64,000 nt of DNA from an uncultured Lachnoclostridium sp. (GCA_946499505.1 CAMMSL010000010.1:25817-89816); one strand, 5' to 3'. Numbered from the stretch's first letter, positions 17,001 through 25,137 are shown. Notes: generated by a model not told the origin, from the letters alone. Translations and numbers: made by a program.

Positions 17001-18619
17001 CGCCGGGCGTGAGCCTGATCTCACCGCCGCCGCACCACGATATCTATTCTATCGAGGACTTGGCGCAGCTGATCTATGACCTGAAAAATGCGAATAAAAA
17101 AGCAAGAATTTCAGTAAAACTTGTATCCGAAGCAGGCGTCGGAACCGTAGCCGCTGGTGTGGCGAAGGCAGGCGCAGGCGTTATCCTGATCTCCGGTTAT
17201 GACGGAGGAACAGGAGCGGCACCGAGAAGTTCTATTCAGAATGCAGGACTTCCGTGGGAACTGGGACTTGCAGAGACGCACCAGACTCTGATCCAGAACG
17301 GACTGCGCGAGCGTGTCCGCATCGAGACAGACGGAAAGCTCATGAGCGGAAGAGATGTTGCCATCGCGGCATTGCTCGGAGCAGAGGAATTCGGATTTGC
17401 AACAGCACCGCTTGTAACCATGGGATGTGTCATGATGCGTGTCTGCAATCTGGATACCTGTCCGGTAGGTGTGGCAACACAGAATCCGGAACTGAGAAAG
17501 CGCTTTACAGGTAAACCGGAATATGTAATGAACTTCATGCGTTTCATTGCAGAAGAGTTGAGAGAATATATGGCGAAACTGGGTGTGCGCACAGTGGATG
17601 AACTGGTAGGACGTACAGATCTTCTGAAAGTGAAAGATGAGCCTACATCCAGCCGTGCCGCAACACTTGACCTCTCCGGTGTACTTTATAATCCGTATGC
17701 AAAGCAGAAGAAAGGCATGATCTTCAATCCGAAGAAAGTGTTTGACTTCGAGCTTGAGAAAACACTGGATGAAAAAGTTCTCGTTAAACAGCTTCTCCCT
17801 GCGCTGGAGAAAGGACAGAAGAGAAGTCTTGAGATCGATGTCACCAATACCGACCGTACATTTGGTACGATCTTCGGATCTGAGATCACGAGAAGATATC
17901 CGGAAGGTCTGGAAGATGACAGTTTCGTAATTAAGTGTAAAGGCGCAGGCGGACAGAGCTTCGGCGCGTTTATCCCGAAAGGACTGACTCTGGAGCTGGT
18001 GGGAGACAGTAACGATTATTTCGGAAAAGGTCTCTCCGGCGGTAAGCTTGTCGTATGCCCGCCTAACGGAACAAAGTTTAAATCTGACGAGAATATTATA
18101 ATAGGAAACGTTGCATTCTACGGCGCGACAAGCGGAAAGGCATTTGTAAACGGCGTGGCAGGAGAACGTTTCTGCGTGAGAAACTCCGGTGTGCGCGCGG
18201 TCGTAGAGGGCGTGGGCGACCATGGCTGTGAATATATGACCGGCGGATGCGTTGTCGTGCTCGGAAAAGTCGGCAAGAACTTTGCGGCCGGCATGAGCGG
18301 CGGTATCGCGTATGTCCTTGATATGGACAGCACACTTTATACAAGAGTCAATAAAGCGATGGTTAAGATCCAGCGTGTAACTGACAAATATGACGTGCAG
18401 GAGTTAAAGAGCATGATTCAGGAACACGTCTCATATACAAACTCAGAAGTGGGCAAACGGATTCTGGATCACTTCGAAGATTATCTTCCGAAATTCAAAA
18501 AGATCATCCCGGAAGATTACGAGAAGATGATGGCAGCAATCTTCCAGATGGAAGAAAAGGGATTAAGCAGAGAAAAAGCACAGATCGAAGCATTCAATAA
18601 GATCAAAAACGGAAGATAG
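14027..18619 (+). CDS. gltB: Glutamate synthase, large subunit
   Basis: A 1530-residue enzyme of normal family length. After a short propeptide (residues 1-40) comes Cys41 (DNCGIGA), the N-terminal nucleophile of the class II glutaminase domain. The central domain and the FMN-binding synthase domain follow, with the 3Fe-4S cysteines in VCNLDTCPVG. The C-terminal beta-helix contains GGQSFGAFIPKG and GGCVVVLGKVG. It makes two glutamates from glutamine and 2-oxoglutarate with reducing power from GltD. AAAGGAGAGG precedes the ATG. The gene is followed by gltD after 12 bases. Confidence 0.97.
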   Translation: MRRANETLQNEGQQMETAQHETAKSDIPQGLYRKSFEHDNCGIGAIVNIKGVKSHSTVAGALKIVEHLEHRAGKDAEGKTGDGVGILLQVSHKFFQKVCKPLGIDLKGERDYGVGMFFLPQDELKRNQAKNIFEVIVKKEGLNFLGWREVPVHPEVLGKTAVDCMPCIMQAFIERPKQINKGIDFDRRLYVVRRVFEQSSDDTYVVSLSSRTIVYKGMFLVGQLRQFFGDLQDEDYESAIAMVHSRFSTNTTPSWQRAHPNRFIVHNGEINTIRGNADKMRAREETMEAGKLKGELHKVLPAINTSGSDSAMLDNALEFMVMSGMDLPLAVMICIPEPWVNNRSMSQNKKDFYQYYATMMEPWDGPASILFSDGDVMGAVLDRNGLRPSRYYITDDDNLILSSEVGVLDIDPSKILVKERLHPGKMLLVDTVAGRVIDDEELKEKYANEEPYGEWLDSNLIQLKDLPIPNKDIPKYTKEECTRLQKAFGYAYEDVKTSILTMAKNGGEGIAAMGIDAPLSVLSKKRQSLFGYFKQLFAQVTNPPIDAIREEIVTSTTIYVGKDGNLLEKKEENCKMLRVNNPILTNTDLLKIKNMKVDGFKVAEIPITYYKNTSLEKAIEYLFIEVDRVIRGGANILILTDRDVDEYHVAIPSLLAVSGLQQHLVRTKKRTSVAMILESGEPREVHHFATLLGYGACAINPYLAHESIRQLIESRLLHKDYYAAVDDYNSAVIHGIVKIASKMGISTIQSYQGAKIFEAIGLKKEFIDRYFTDTVSRVGGIGIEEIAEDYTAFHTQAFDPLGLDGDMTLDSVGRHKYKSGGEEHLYNPQTIHMLQQSTRRGDYDMFKQYTKMVDAEGEKVNLRGQLDFNYPKKGVPIEEVESVDSIVTRFKTGAMSYGSISKEAHETLAIAMNRLHGKSNSGEGGEEIERLDTDRCSAIKQVASGRFGVTSRYLVSAQEIQIKMAQGAKPGEGGHLPGGKVYPWIAKTRHSTPGVSLISPPPHHDIYSIEDLAQLIYDLKNANKKARISVKLVSEAGVGTVAAGVAKAGAGVILISGYDGGTGAAPRSSIQNAGLPWELGLAETHQTLIQNGLRERVRIETDGKLMSGRDVAIAALLGAEEFGFATAPLVTMGCVMMRVCNLDTCPVGVATQNPELRKRFTGKPEYVMNFMRFIAEELREYMAKLGVRTVDELVGRTDLLKVKDEPTSSRAATLDLSGVLYNPYAKQKKGMIFNPKKVFDFELEKTLDEKVLVKQLLPALEKGQKRSLEIDVTNTDRTFGTIFGSEITRRYPEGLEDDSFVIKCKGAGGQSFGAFIPKGLTLELVGDSNDYFGKGLSGGKLVVCPPNGTKFKSDENIIIGNVAFYGATSGKAFVNGVAGERFCVRNSGVRAVVEGVGDHGCEYMTGGCVVVLGKVGKNFAAGMSGGIAYVLDMDSTLYTRVNKAMVKIQRVTDKYDVQELKSMIQEHVSYTNSEVGKRILDHFEDYLPKFKKIIPEDYEKMMAAIFQMEEKGLSREKAQIEAFNKIKNGR

Positions 18620-18631
18620 GAGGCGCGAAAA

Positions 18632-20131
18632 GTGGGAAAACCGACAGGATTTATGGATTATGCAAGAAAAGACAAGACAGCGGAACAGCCGCTTGAGAGA
18701 ATCAAGCATTTTAATGAGTTCTATACGCCTCTTACGAAAGAGGAACAGGAACTGCAGGGGGCGCGGTGCATGGCGTGCGGCGTGCCGTTCTGCCAGTCAG
18801 GCTTAAATCTGATGGGGATGGCCAGCGGATGCCCGCTGCATAACCTTGTGCCGGAGTGGAATGATCTGATCTATAACGGCAACTGGGAAGAGGCATATTA
18901 CCGTCTGGCAAAGACAAATAACTTCCCGGAGTTTACTTCCAGAGTATGTCCGGCTCTCTGTGAGAATGCATGTACGTGCGGCCTGAACCAGGATCCGGTG
19001 GCGTCAAAGAGCAATGAATACGCCATCATTGAAAATGCGTATGACAAGGGCTATGCAAAAGCACGTCCGCCGAAAGTGCGTACGGGCAAAAAAGTAGCTG
19101 TCATCGGTTCCGGCCCGTCCGGACTGGCGGCAGCGGATCTTCTCAACAGAAGAGGACATCAGGTCACTGTGTTCGAGCGCGAGGACAAACCGGGCGGACT
19201 GCTCCGTTACGGTATTCCGAATATGAAACTGGAGAAGCAGTATATTGACAGAAAGCTTAAGATCATGGAGGAAGAAGGCGTTGAGTTCCGCGTGAACTGC
19301 AATGTAGGAAAGGATGTAAAACCGGCGCAGCTCTTAAAAGAGTACGACCGCATCGTCCTTGCCTGCGGAGCGTCCCATCCCCGCGATATCAAAGCCCCGG
19401 GACGTGACGCGGAGGGAATCTATTTTGCGGTGGATTTCCTGAAGTCTACGACGAAAGCTCTCTGGTCTCATAATATGCAGCTTAAGGACGGAACATATAT
19501 TTCCGCAAAAGGGAAAAATGTGATCGTCATCGGCGGCGGAGATACAGGAAATGACTGTGTCGGTACTTCCATCCGCCACGGCGCCAAGTCTGTGCTCCAG
19601 CTGGAGATGATGCCGAAAGCTCCGGATCAGAGAACCGAGACAAACCCGTGGCCGGAGTGGCCGAGAATCTGCAAGACAGATTACGGCCAGCAGGAAGCTA
19701 TTGCCGTGTTCGGACATGATCCTCGTGTCTACCAGACAACGGTGAAAGAGTTTGTAAAAGACAAGAAAGGCAGACTCTGCAAAGCCGTGCTCGTCAAGCT
19801 GGAGAGCAAGAAAGATGAAAAGACCGGCAGAATGTATATGGCTGAGATCCCGGGCAGCGAGTACACGGTAGACGCAGATCTTGTACTGATCGCGGCAGGA
19901 TTCCTCGGAAGCGAAGAGTATGTCACGAAAGCGTTCGGTGTGGAAGTCAATGAACGGACGAATGTAAAGACAGAGCCGGGTAAATATGCGACAAATATCA
20001 AACATGTATTTACAGCCGGTGATATGCACAGAGGACAGTCGCTTGTCGTATGGGCGATCCGCGAGGGACGTGAGGCTGCAAGAGATGTCGATGAGAGCCT
20101 GATGGGCTATACAAATCTGAATATACAGTAG
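18632..20131 (+). CDS. gltD: Glutamate synthase, small subunit (NADPH-dependent)
   Basis: A 499-residue flavoprotein that feeds electrons to GltB. N-terminal cysteines (RCMACGVPFCQ, CPALCENACTCG) bind two 4Fe-4S clusters. The FAD-binding motif is GSGPSGLAAA, and the NAD(P)H-binding motif is GGGDTGNDC. The C-terminal FAD motif is FTAGDMHRGQSLV. It starts at GTG 18632, with AGGAGG at 18618-18623 overlapping the gltB stop, so the two subunits are translated together. Confidence 0.96.
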   Translation: MGKPTGFMDYARKDKTAEQPLERIKHFNEFYTPLTKEEQELQGARCMACGVPFCQSGLNLMGMASGCPLHNLVPEWNDLIYNGNWEEAYYRLAKTNNFPEFTSRVCPALCENACTCGLNQDPVASKSNEYAIIENAYDKGYAKARPPKVRTGKKVAVIGSGPSGLAAADLLNRRGHQVTVFEREDKPGGLLRYGIPNMKLEKQYIDRKLKIMEEEGVEFRVNCNVGKDVKPAQLLKEYDRIVLACGASHPRDIKAPGRDAEGIYFAVDFLKSTTKALWSHNMQLKDGTYISAKGKNVIVIGGGDTGNDCVGTSIRHGAKSVLQLEMMPKAPDQRTETNPWPEWPRICKTDYGQQEAIAVFGHDPRVYQTTVKEFVKDKKGRLCKAVLVKLESKKDEKTGRMYMAEIPGSEYTVDADLVLIAAGFLGSEEYVTKAFGVEVNERTNVKTEPGKYATNIKHVFTAGDMHRGQSLVVWAIREGREAARDVDESLMGYTNLNIQ

Positions 20132-20161
20132 AAACAATAGGGATGTGTATTGTTGGAAAAA

Positions 20162-20198
20162 AGCGTCGTCATGTATCCGCGTGAACGATGCTTTTTTT
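20162..20198 (+). terminator. Terminator after gltBD
   Basis: AGCGTCGT (20162-20169) pairs with ACGATGCT (20185-20192) with one G-T pair, followed by a run of seven T. Confidence 0.85.
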
Positions 20199-20262
20199 CT
20201 GCGATTGATATGTCAAATTTAGAGGAAAATAGGTGCATTGTGTGAATTGTTTTTGAAATTTG

Positions 20263-20291
20263 TTGAAAAACCCGCATTTCTGCTGTATCAT
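20263..20291 (+). promoter_or_regulatory. Promoter of the first NlpC/P60 hydrolase
   Basis: TTGAAA (20263-20268) and TATCAT (20286-20291), spacer 17. The motif TTTCTG-pyrimidine-TG sits directly before the -10 box, as in the promoter of the paralogue at 21761. Confidence 0.7.
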
Positions 20292-20337
20292 AAAAAAAGA
20301 ATGAAACTTGAGGCGGTTATGCGAAAAAGGTGACAAG

Positions 20338-21537
20338 ATGAGATATAGAAAAGTTTATAATGCACTTCTTGCAACGGCTCTTACATGTGCAATGACGGTA
20401 ACTCCGGTTTTTGCGGAGCCGTCAGATACACTGGACAGCCTTCAGGAAGAGCAGGACAGTCTGGAGGGACAGAAATCAGAGGCGCAGAGCGAACTCAACA
20501 GTCTGCAGGCAGAGCTGGAGACGCTGCTGTCGAAAACAGCAGAACTGGAAGACAAGCTGATCGATACAGGACAGCAGATCAGTAAGGCTAAGGACGATCT
20601 GGCTGCGGCAGAGGAAAAGCGGCAGACCCAGTATGATGCAATGAAACTCCGGATCAAGTATATTTATGAGTCGGGCGGAGATGTCACTACCCTGGAGAAA
20701 ATCCTTACCTCCGGAGATATTACGAGTATGCTGACACAGGCTGAGTATTCACAGAAGGTACATGAATATGACCGGCAGCAGCTTCAGGCATATGCGGAAA
20801 CCGTGCAGGAGATTGAAAATCTTCAGGATACACTTGAGACAGAGATGACGAATCTGGAGAGTCTTGAGGCAGAATATCAGACTCAGCAGGAAGAACTGAA
20901 TACGACGATCTCGTCAAAGAGGGACGAAATATCCGATCTGGACGGAATGCTCCAGGAAGCAGCAAGGAAAGTCCTTGCGGAACAGGAACGCCAGGCACAG
21001 GAAGCGGCCCGGGCTGCGGAGGAAGCTTCTGATACAGCCGGAACTTCGGATAATGCAGGAGGGAATGCCGGAACTGATTCAGGCGGAGAATCAACGACAA
21101 ATAATACTCCGGATAATAGCAACACCGGAAATAGCAACACTGGGAATAACAACAGCGGAAATAACAATTCAGATAATTCTGGCAATAATGGTTCGCCAAG
21201 TGCTCCGGATTATGATTCGTCAACGGGAAACAGCATTGTCTCTCGTGCAATGAGTAAGTTGAACAGTCCGTATGAGTGGGGGGCGGCTGGCCCGGACACA
21301 TTTGACTGCTCAGGACTTGTCAGTTATGCGCTGACGGGAAGTTATTCACATACGTGGTCTACATATGATTTTATGACGTGGACAAGGGTGAGCGATCCCC
21401 AGCCGGGCGATATTTGTACAAGCTGGACCCATTGTGGTATCTACATAGGAAACGGGCAGATGATACATGCACCTCAGACGGGGGATGTTGTCAAGATCAG
21501 CTCGGTCCACAGTGGCATGATTTATGTGCGATATTAA
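20338..21537 (+). CDS. Secreted coiled-coil NlpC/P60 peptidoglycan hydrolase (paralogue 1)
   Basis: A 399-residue exported protein. The signal peptide spans about residues 1-26 (ending PVFA). A long PcsB-like coiled coil follows to about residue 225, then an Asn/Ser/Gly-rich linker (about 235-295). The C-terminal NlpC/P60 domain has Cys324 (DCSGL), His365 (HCGIYIG) and His377 (MIHA) as the likely catalytic triad; it cleaves stem peptides in cell-wall turnover or daughter-cell separation. I chose ATG 20338 because AAAAGGTG precedes it and the signal peptide starts there; an upstream TTG in frame has no ribosome-binding site. It is a tandem duplicate of the next gene. Confidence 0.92.
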   Translation: MRYRKVYNALLATALTCAMTVTPVFAEPSDTLDSLQEEQDSLEGQKSEAQSELNSLQAELETLLSKTAELEDKLIDTGQQISKAKDDLAAAEEKRQTQYDAMKLRIKYIYESGGDVTTLEKILTSGDITSMLTQAEYSQKVHEYDRQQLQAYAETVQEIENLQDTLETEMTNLESLEAEYQTQQEELNTTISSKRDEISDLDGMLQEAARKVLAEQERQAQEAARAAEEASDTAGTSDNAGGNAGTDSGGESTTNNTPDNSNTGNSNTGNNNSGNNNSDNSGNNGSPSAPDYDSSTGNSIVSRAMSKLNSPYEWGAAGPDTFDCSGLVSYALTGSYSHTWSTYDFMTWTRVSDPQPGDICTSWTHCGIYIGNGQMIHAPQTGDVVKISSVHSGMIYVRY

Positions 21538-21549
21538 ATACGGAGAAAG

Positions 21550-21585
21550 AAGAATTCTGCGGTATATGCTGCAGAATTCTTTTTT
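21550..21585 (+). terminator. Terminator after NlpC/P60 paralogue 1
   Basis: AAGAATTCTGC (21550-21560) pairs perfectly with GCAGAATTCTT (21571-21581) and runs into six T (21580-21585). Confidence 0.92.
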
Positions 21586-21665
21586 CTATGCTCAATGATA
21601 TCGATGAGTGCAGGCTTAATAGAGTGAAATGAACACGGAAATATTACGAAAATGTTAAAAAACTA

Positions 21666-21694
21666 TTGAATTTTTTGTTAAGATTTATTATAAT
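21666..21694 (+). promoter_or_regulatory. Upstream promoter of NlpC/P60 paralogue 2
   Basis: TTGAAT (21666-21671) and TATAAT (21689-21694), spacer 17. It lies about 95 bases before the second promoter. Confidence 0.6.
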
Positions 21695-21760
21695 CTATTA
21701 CAGACTAAAATTTCAAAAGAATGAATTATCCCGTGAATATGTAATTTTTCAGAAATACTG

Positions 21761-21789
21761 TTGAAAAACAATTGTTTCTGTTGTATTAT
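21761..21789 (+). promoter_or_regulatory. Proximal promoter of NlpC/P60 paralogue 2
   Basis: TTGAAA (21761-21766) and TATTAT (21784-21789), spacer 17. It matches the promoter of paralogue 1 at most positions, including TTGAAAAAC at the -35 and TTTCTG before the -10. Confidence 0.75.
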
Positions 21790-21835
21790 GCATATATGTG
21801 GGGATATAGATAATATAATAGGGAAAGGTGAAGAG

Positions 21836-22981
21836 ATGAGATTAAGAAAAAGAGTACATAGTGCGTTCATCGCTACAGTTCTTACCTGTTCATTGGCGGT
21901 CACTCCGGTATTTGCCGCACCTGATACACTTGAAAGTCTTCAGCAGGAACAGGAGAATCTTCAGAATCAGAAAGAAGCTGCGCAGAGCGAGTTGAACAGT
22001 CTCCAGTCAGATCTGGATACGATCGTCACAAAACTGGCGGACTTGGAAGATCAGCTGATCGCCAAGGGCGAGGAGATCATTAAGATCAAAGCAGATCTTG
22101 AGGCGGCTGAAGAGAAGCGTCAGGAGCAGTACGATGCCATGAAGCTTCGTATTAAATATATGTATGAAGCGGGCACCGGGACAGCAACGATGGAGAAGGT
22201 CATGACTTCAGGCGACATTTCCAGTATGCTGACACAGGCTGAATATTCACAGCAGGTACATGAATATGACCGGGAACAGCTTCAGGAATATGCAAATACT
22301 GTACAGGAGATTGCGGATCTGCAGGCAAAGAGTGAACAGGAACTGGCAGATCTGGAAGATCTTGAAGGCGAATACCAGCAGCAAGAGGAAGATCTGAATT
22401 CGATGATTTCTTCTAAGGCGGATGAGGTTTCCGATCTGGACGGAATGATCCAGGAAGCTGCGAGAAAAGTTCAGGAAGAGAAGGATCGTCAGGAGGCTGA
22501 GGCCGAGAGACAGCGTCAGCTGGAAGAACAGCAGAGACAGCAGGCTGCTGCAGCTGCTCAGCAGAGCAACAATAATAGCGGCGGAGGTACAAGCACCGGT
22601 GGCGGCGGAAGTACCGGTGGCGGCAGTACTTCATCAGGCGGCTCAGATAATTCATACAACGCTGTGACAGGAAATGCAATTGTTGATCGTGCATACAGTA
22701 AGATCGGCTGTTGGTATGAATGGGGGGCAGTCGGACCGAATACATTTGACTGTTCCGGACTTGTGAGTTATGCTCTGACAGGAAGCTATTCCAGACTTGG
22801 TACGACTTATACATTCTTGGGATGGACAAGGGTAAGCAACCCGCAGCCGGGTGATGTTTGTACAAGTTCTACACATTGCGGTATCTACATAGGAAACGGA
22901 CAGATGATACACGCCCCGCATACAGGAGCTCAGGTGACGATTGGATCTGTTCCAAGCAATATGATTTATGTCCGTTACTAA
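21836..22981 (+). CDS. Secreted coiled-coil NlpC/P60 peptidoglycan hydrolase (paralogue 2)
   Basis: A 381-residue protein with the same plan as paralogue 1: signal peptide ending TPVFA near residue 25, a long PcsB-like coiled coil, a low-complexity linker, and a C-terminal NlpC/P60 domain with Cys306, His347 and His359. The coiled coil and catalytic domain are closely similar to paralogue 1, but the linker is different: here Gln/Ala-rich, then Gly/Ser/Thr-rich. ATG 21836 has AAAGGTGAAGAG before it. The longer in-frame reading starts inside the -35 box and is not real. Confidence 0.92.
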   Translation: MRLRKRVHSAFIATVLTCSLAVTPVFAAPDTLESLQQEQENLQNQKEAAQSELNSLQSDLDTIVTKLADLEDQLIAKGEEIIKIKADLEAAEEKRQEQYDAMKLRIKYMYEAGTGTATMEKVMTSGDISSMLTQAEYSQQVHEYDREQLQEYANTVQEIADLQAKSEQELADLEDLEGEYQQQEEDLNSMISSKADEVSDLDGMIQEAARKVQEEKDRQEAEAERQRQLEEQQRQQAAAAAQQSNNNSGGGTSTGGGGSTGGGSTSSGGSDNSYNAVTGNAIVDRAYSKIGCWYEWGAVGPNTFDCSGLVSYALTGSYSRLGTTYTFLGWTRVSNPQPGDVCTSSTHCGIYIGNGQMIHAPHTGAQVTIGSVPSNMIYVRY

Positions 22982-23003
22982 ATTACATAATTAAGCGAAA
23001 TTA

Positions 23004-23033
23004 CCCTGCGGCAGAGACCGCAGGGTTTTCTTT
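23004..23033 (+). terminator. Terminator after NlpC/P60 paralogue 2
   Basis: CCCTGCGG (23004-23011) pairs with CCGCAGGG (23018-23025) around CAGAGA, followed by TTTTCTTT. Confidence 0.9.
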
Positions 23034-23075
23034 ATCCATAAATGTATTTGTTATGCAGAGCCTTGTCGTGACGTC

Positions 23076-23105
23076 TTGTCAGACGAACCTGATCTGTGCT
23101 AGAAT
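23076..23105 (+). promoter_or_regulatory. Promoter of the corrinoid adenosyltransferase gene
   Basis: TTGTCA (23076-23081) and TAGAAT (23100-23105), spacer 18, about 30 bases before the ATG. No cobalamin riboswitch lies before this gene; the riboswitch is after it. Confidence 0.65.
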
Positions 23106-23135
23106 AGAAAGGATCTTACAGAGAGGAAGAAAATA

Positions 23136-23663
23136 ATGGATCAGGGGCTCATTCATATTTATTGCGGAGACGGAAAAGGAAAGACATCGGCTGCTATAGG
23201 ACTGGCTGTTCGTGCGGCGGGATGCGGAAAGAAGATACTTTTTGCGCGTTTCCTCAAAAATGAAGAGTCAGGAGAATTAAATGTCCTGGATACAGTTCCT
23301 GAGATCTCCGTTATTCATCTGGACAGATCTTACGGTTTTTTCAACACTCTTTCCGATAGCGAGAAAAAGGCTGTACGGCAGATGTATGGAGAATTGTGGC
23401 GCAGTATACTGAAAATGATAAGGGACGGCGTATACGACATCCTCGTCATGGATGAGTTCATGGCGGCATACAGGTACGGTCTGATTCCGTGGGAAGAAGC
23501 ACTCGCATTTCTGAGAGAGAAACCGGAATGTCTGGAGGTCGTCCTGACAGGGCGTGATCCGGACGAAAAGCTTGTGGAGCTGGCAGATTATGTGTCGGAG
23601 ATCCGCAAGGTGAAACATCCCTTTGACCGGGGCATCCGGGCGAGGAGAGGGATTGAATTTTAG
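23136..23663 (+). CDS. cobO: Cob(I)yrinic acid a,c-diamide adenosyltransferase
   Basis: A 175-residue P-loop enzyme of the CobA/CobO/BtuR type. The ATP-binding loop is GDGKGKTSAA at 11-20; the conserved DILVMDEF and LTGRDPDEKLVELADYVSEI segments follow, and the C-terminus ends with HPFDRGIRARRGIEF. It attaches the 5'-deoxyadenosyl group to the cobalt of corrinoids. GAGAGGAAGAAAATA precedes the ATG. It is read from its own promoter and sits just before the riboswitch-controlled B12 operon, so it may also serve corrinoid salvage. Confidence 0.93.
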   Translation: MDQGLIHIYCGDGKGKTSAAIGLAVRAAGCGKKILFARFLKNEESGELNVLDTVPEISVIHLDRSYGFFNTLSDSEKKAVRQMYGELWRSILKMIRDGVYDILVMDEFMAAYRYGLIPWEEALAFLREKPECLEVVLTGRDPDEKLVELADYVSEIRKVKHPFDRGIRARRGIEF

Positions 23664-23707
23664 TACAGTGTTTTATTTCGTATGAACATTGTGCTGAACC
23701 AGATCCG

Positions 23708-23862
23708 GCATACATTTAAAAGATATAGAGGAAGTCAGGTGAGAATCCTGCACAATACCCGTTGCTGTATTGGAGGAGCGGTGTTTCGAACGGGCCACTG
23801 GGATACAAGTTCCTGGGAAGGCAGAGACACCTGCGATGATACCTAAGTCAGAATATTCGCTT
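23708..23862 (+). ncRNA. Cobalamin (adenosylcobalamin-type) riboswitch
   Basis: The conserved blocks of the B12 riboswitch occur in order: GGAAGTCAGGTGAGAATCC (about 23730-23748, the equivalent of GGTGCAAATCC), GGCCACTGGGA (about 23793-23803), CTGGGAAGGC, GCGATGATACC and the B12 box AAGTCAGAATA (about 23845-23855). It lies directly before cbiM, so cobalamin binding should turn off cobalt uptake and ring synthesis. No separate terminator hairpin with a T-run is obvious, which suggests control of translation start; this is an inference. Boundaries are approximate. Confidence 0.92.
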
Positions 23863-23910
23863 TTAAATGGATCTGGGGATTACGGGAATATGATCAAAAG
23901 GAGAAAAACA

Positions 23911-24786
23911 ATGCCAAAAAAGAAGAAAATCTTACTGAGGGCATACATCGCATTTGCTGCGTTGTTTGTCATCGCACCTGCATCTAATGCAATGCACATC
24001 ATGGAGGGCTACCTGCCTGCAGGCTACTGTGTGGCGTGGGGAGTCATCTGCCTGCCGTTTCTGATCGCAGGATTTATTTCATTGAAGAAAAAAGTAAAAG
24101 AGAACAGAAGGAATCTTACCTTGATCGCCATGTCAGGGGCCTTTATCTTCGTGATCTCATCGCTGAAGATTCCGTCCGTGACAGGAAGCTGCTCCCATAT
24201 GACGGGGACAGGGCTGGGTGCAATTCTCTTCGGCCCTGCAGCAGTCAGTGTGCTGGGGATTATTGTTTTGATCTTCCAGGCTGTACTGCTGGCTCATGGA
24301 GGCCTGACAACGCTGGGGGCTAATACATTTTCCATGGCGATCGCAGGTCCGCTCGTTTCCTTTGGTATTTATAAACTGTGCCGGGCCGCGAAAGTCAATC
24401 GCCGTGTGGGCGTTTTCCTGGCGGCTTTTTTAGGAGATATTTTTACATACTGTGTGACAAGTATACAGCTGGCCCTGGCATACCCGTCCGAGGCGGGCGG
24501 TGTGGCGGCATCGGCAGTGAAGTTTTTGGGCGTGTTCGCTCCAACGCAGCTTCCCCTTGCTGTTATTGAGGGGATTCTCACAGTCGTTATTGTGATCGGC
24601 CTTGAGACTTATGCAAAACCGGAACTTAAGAGTATCGGTTTCTTGCGCGATACGCCCGGCAAGCAGCCGCCATGCTTGCATGAGCGGATATTTGCCGGGC
24701 AACGGACAGCGAACGACTCATGTCGTGAGCTGAGCGAAGTATCGCGTGATCGGATAGGGGAGGCGAAGCATCCCCTATCCGATTGA
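23911..24786 (+). CDS. cbiM: Cobalt ECF transporter substrate-binding subunit CbiM with repeat-derived tail
   Basis: The S-component of the CbiMNQO cobalt importer. MHIMEGYLP near residue 28 supplies the histidine that helps bind cobalt, and six or seven membrane helices follow ([18 protein letters not shown] is characteristic). The family core ends about residue 245 at [12 protein letters not shown]. The last 46 residues (from about 246) are charged, unlike the family, and are encoded by a palindromic DNA element. I chose ATG 23911 because AAAAGGAG is 6-8 bases upstream; earlier in-frame starts would run through the riboswitch. First gene of the B12 operon. Confidence 0.92.
   Translation: MPKKKKILLRAYIAFAALFVIAPASNAMHIMEGYLPAGYCVAWGVICLPFLIAGFISLKKKVKENRRNLTLIAMSGAFIFVISSLKIPSVTGSCSHMTGTGLGAILFGPAAVSVLGIIVLIFQAVLLAHGGLTTLGANTFSMAIAGPLVSFGIYKLCRAAKVNRRVGVFLAAFLGDIFTYCVTSIQLALAYPSEAGGVAASAVKFLGVFAPTQLPLAVIEGILTVVIVIGLETYAKPELKSIGFLRDTPGKQPPCLHERIFAGQRTANDSCRELSEVSRDRIGEAKHPLSD
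24646..24783. repeat. Structured palindromic element forming the 3' end of cbiM
   Basis: CGCGATAC (24646-24653) pairs with GTATCGCG (24739-24746) and encloses two arms. Arm A is GCCCGGCAA (24654-24662) with TTGCCGGGC (24692-24700), tipped by CATGCTTGCATG (24671-24682). Arm B is a small hairpin ACGAC-TCAT-GTCGT with CAGC/GCTG outside. A second hairpin, ATCGGATAGGGG (24749-24760) with CCCCTATCCGAT (24772-24783), follows. The arm-A tip and overall plan recur at 45184-45369. Confidence 0.75.
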
Positions 24787-24807
24787 CAGGAAGGAGGCCT
24801 GAGTACT

Positions 24808-25137
24808 ATGACGAAAAACACAAAGACAGTTATTATCCTGCTCATTATTGCCATTCTGATCGCCGTGATCCCGGTGGCTGCTTTAAGGGGCGCTGAGTTT
24901 GGCGGTTCTGATGATGCAGGGAGTGTAATGGTAGAAGAAATCCATGGAGAGTATGAGCCATGGTTTACGCCCGTCCTTGAGACAGCGCTGGGAGGTGAAC
25001 TCCCGGGAGAACTGGAAAGTCTGCTCTTCTGTGTGCAGACTGGTATCGGTGTGGGAGTGATCGCATTCTTTATGGGACGTTTTGTGGAGCGGAGAAAATG
25101 GATGAAGAAGACAGGAGAAGAAGATGCTCCTAATTGA
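24808..25137 (+). CDS. cbiN: Cobalt transport protein CbiN
   Basis: A 109-residue small subunit of the cobalt ECF importer, with one N-terminal and one C-terminal transmembrane helix and an extracellular loop containing GGSDDAG and YEPWFTPVLE, typical of CbiN. It helps load Co2+ into CbiM. AAGGAGGCC lies upstream of the ATG. Its end overlaps the start of cbiQ by 14 bases. Confidence 0.92.
   Translation: MTKNTKTVIILLIIAILIAVIPVAALRGAEFGGSDDAGSVMVEEIHGEYEPWFTPVLETALGGELPGELESLLFCVQTGIGVGVIAFFMGRFVERRKWMKKTGEEDAPN

Noticed and set aside
17111-18223. A 370-codon open frame on the minus strand inside gltB
   Set aside because: It is antisense to a highly conserved enzyme, has no ribosome-binding site, and its product is rich in Cys/His/Leu in the way of shadow frames.
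22560-22650. CRISPR-like or mobile repeat in the Gly/Ser region of the second hydrolase gene
   Set aside because: The repeats are codons of a Gly/Ser/Thr linker in frame, with no regular spacers.
23770-23910. Extension of cbiM to an ATG at 23770
   Set aside because: It would translate through the cobalamin riboswitch; the ATG at 23911 has a good ribosome-binding site.
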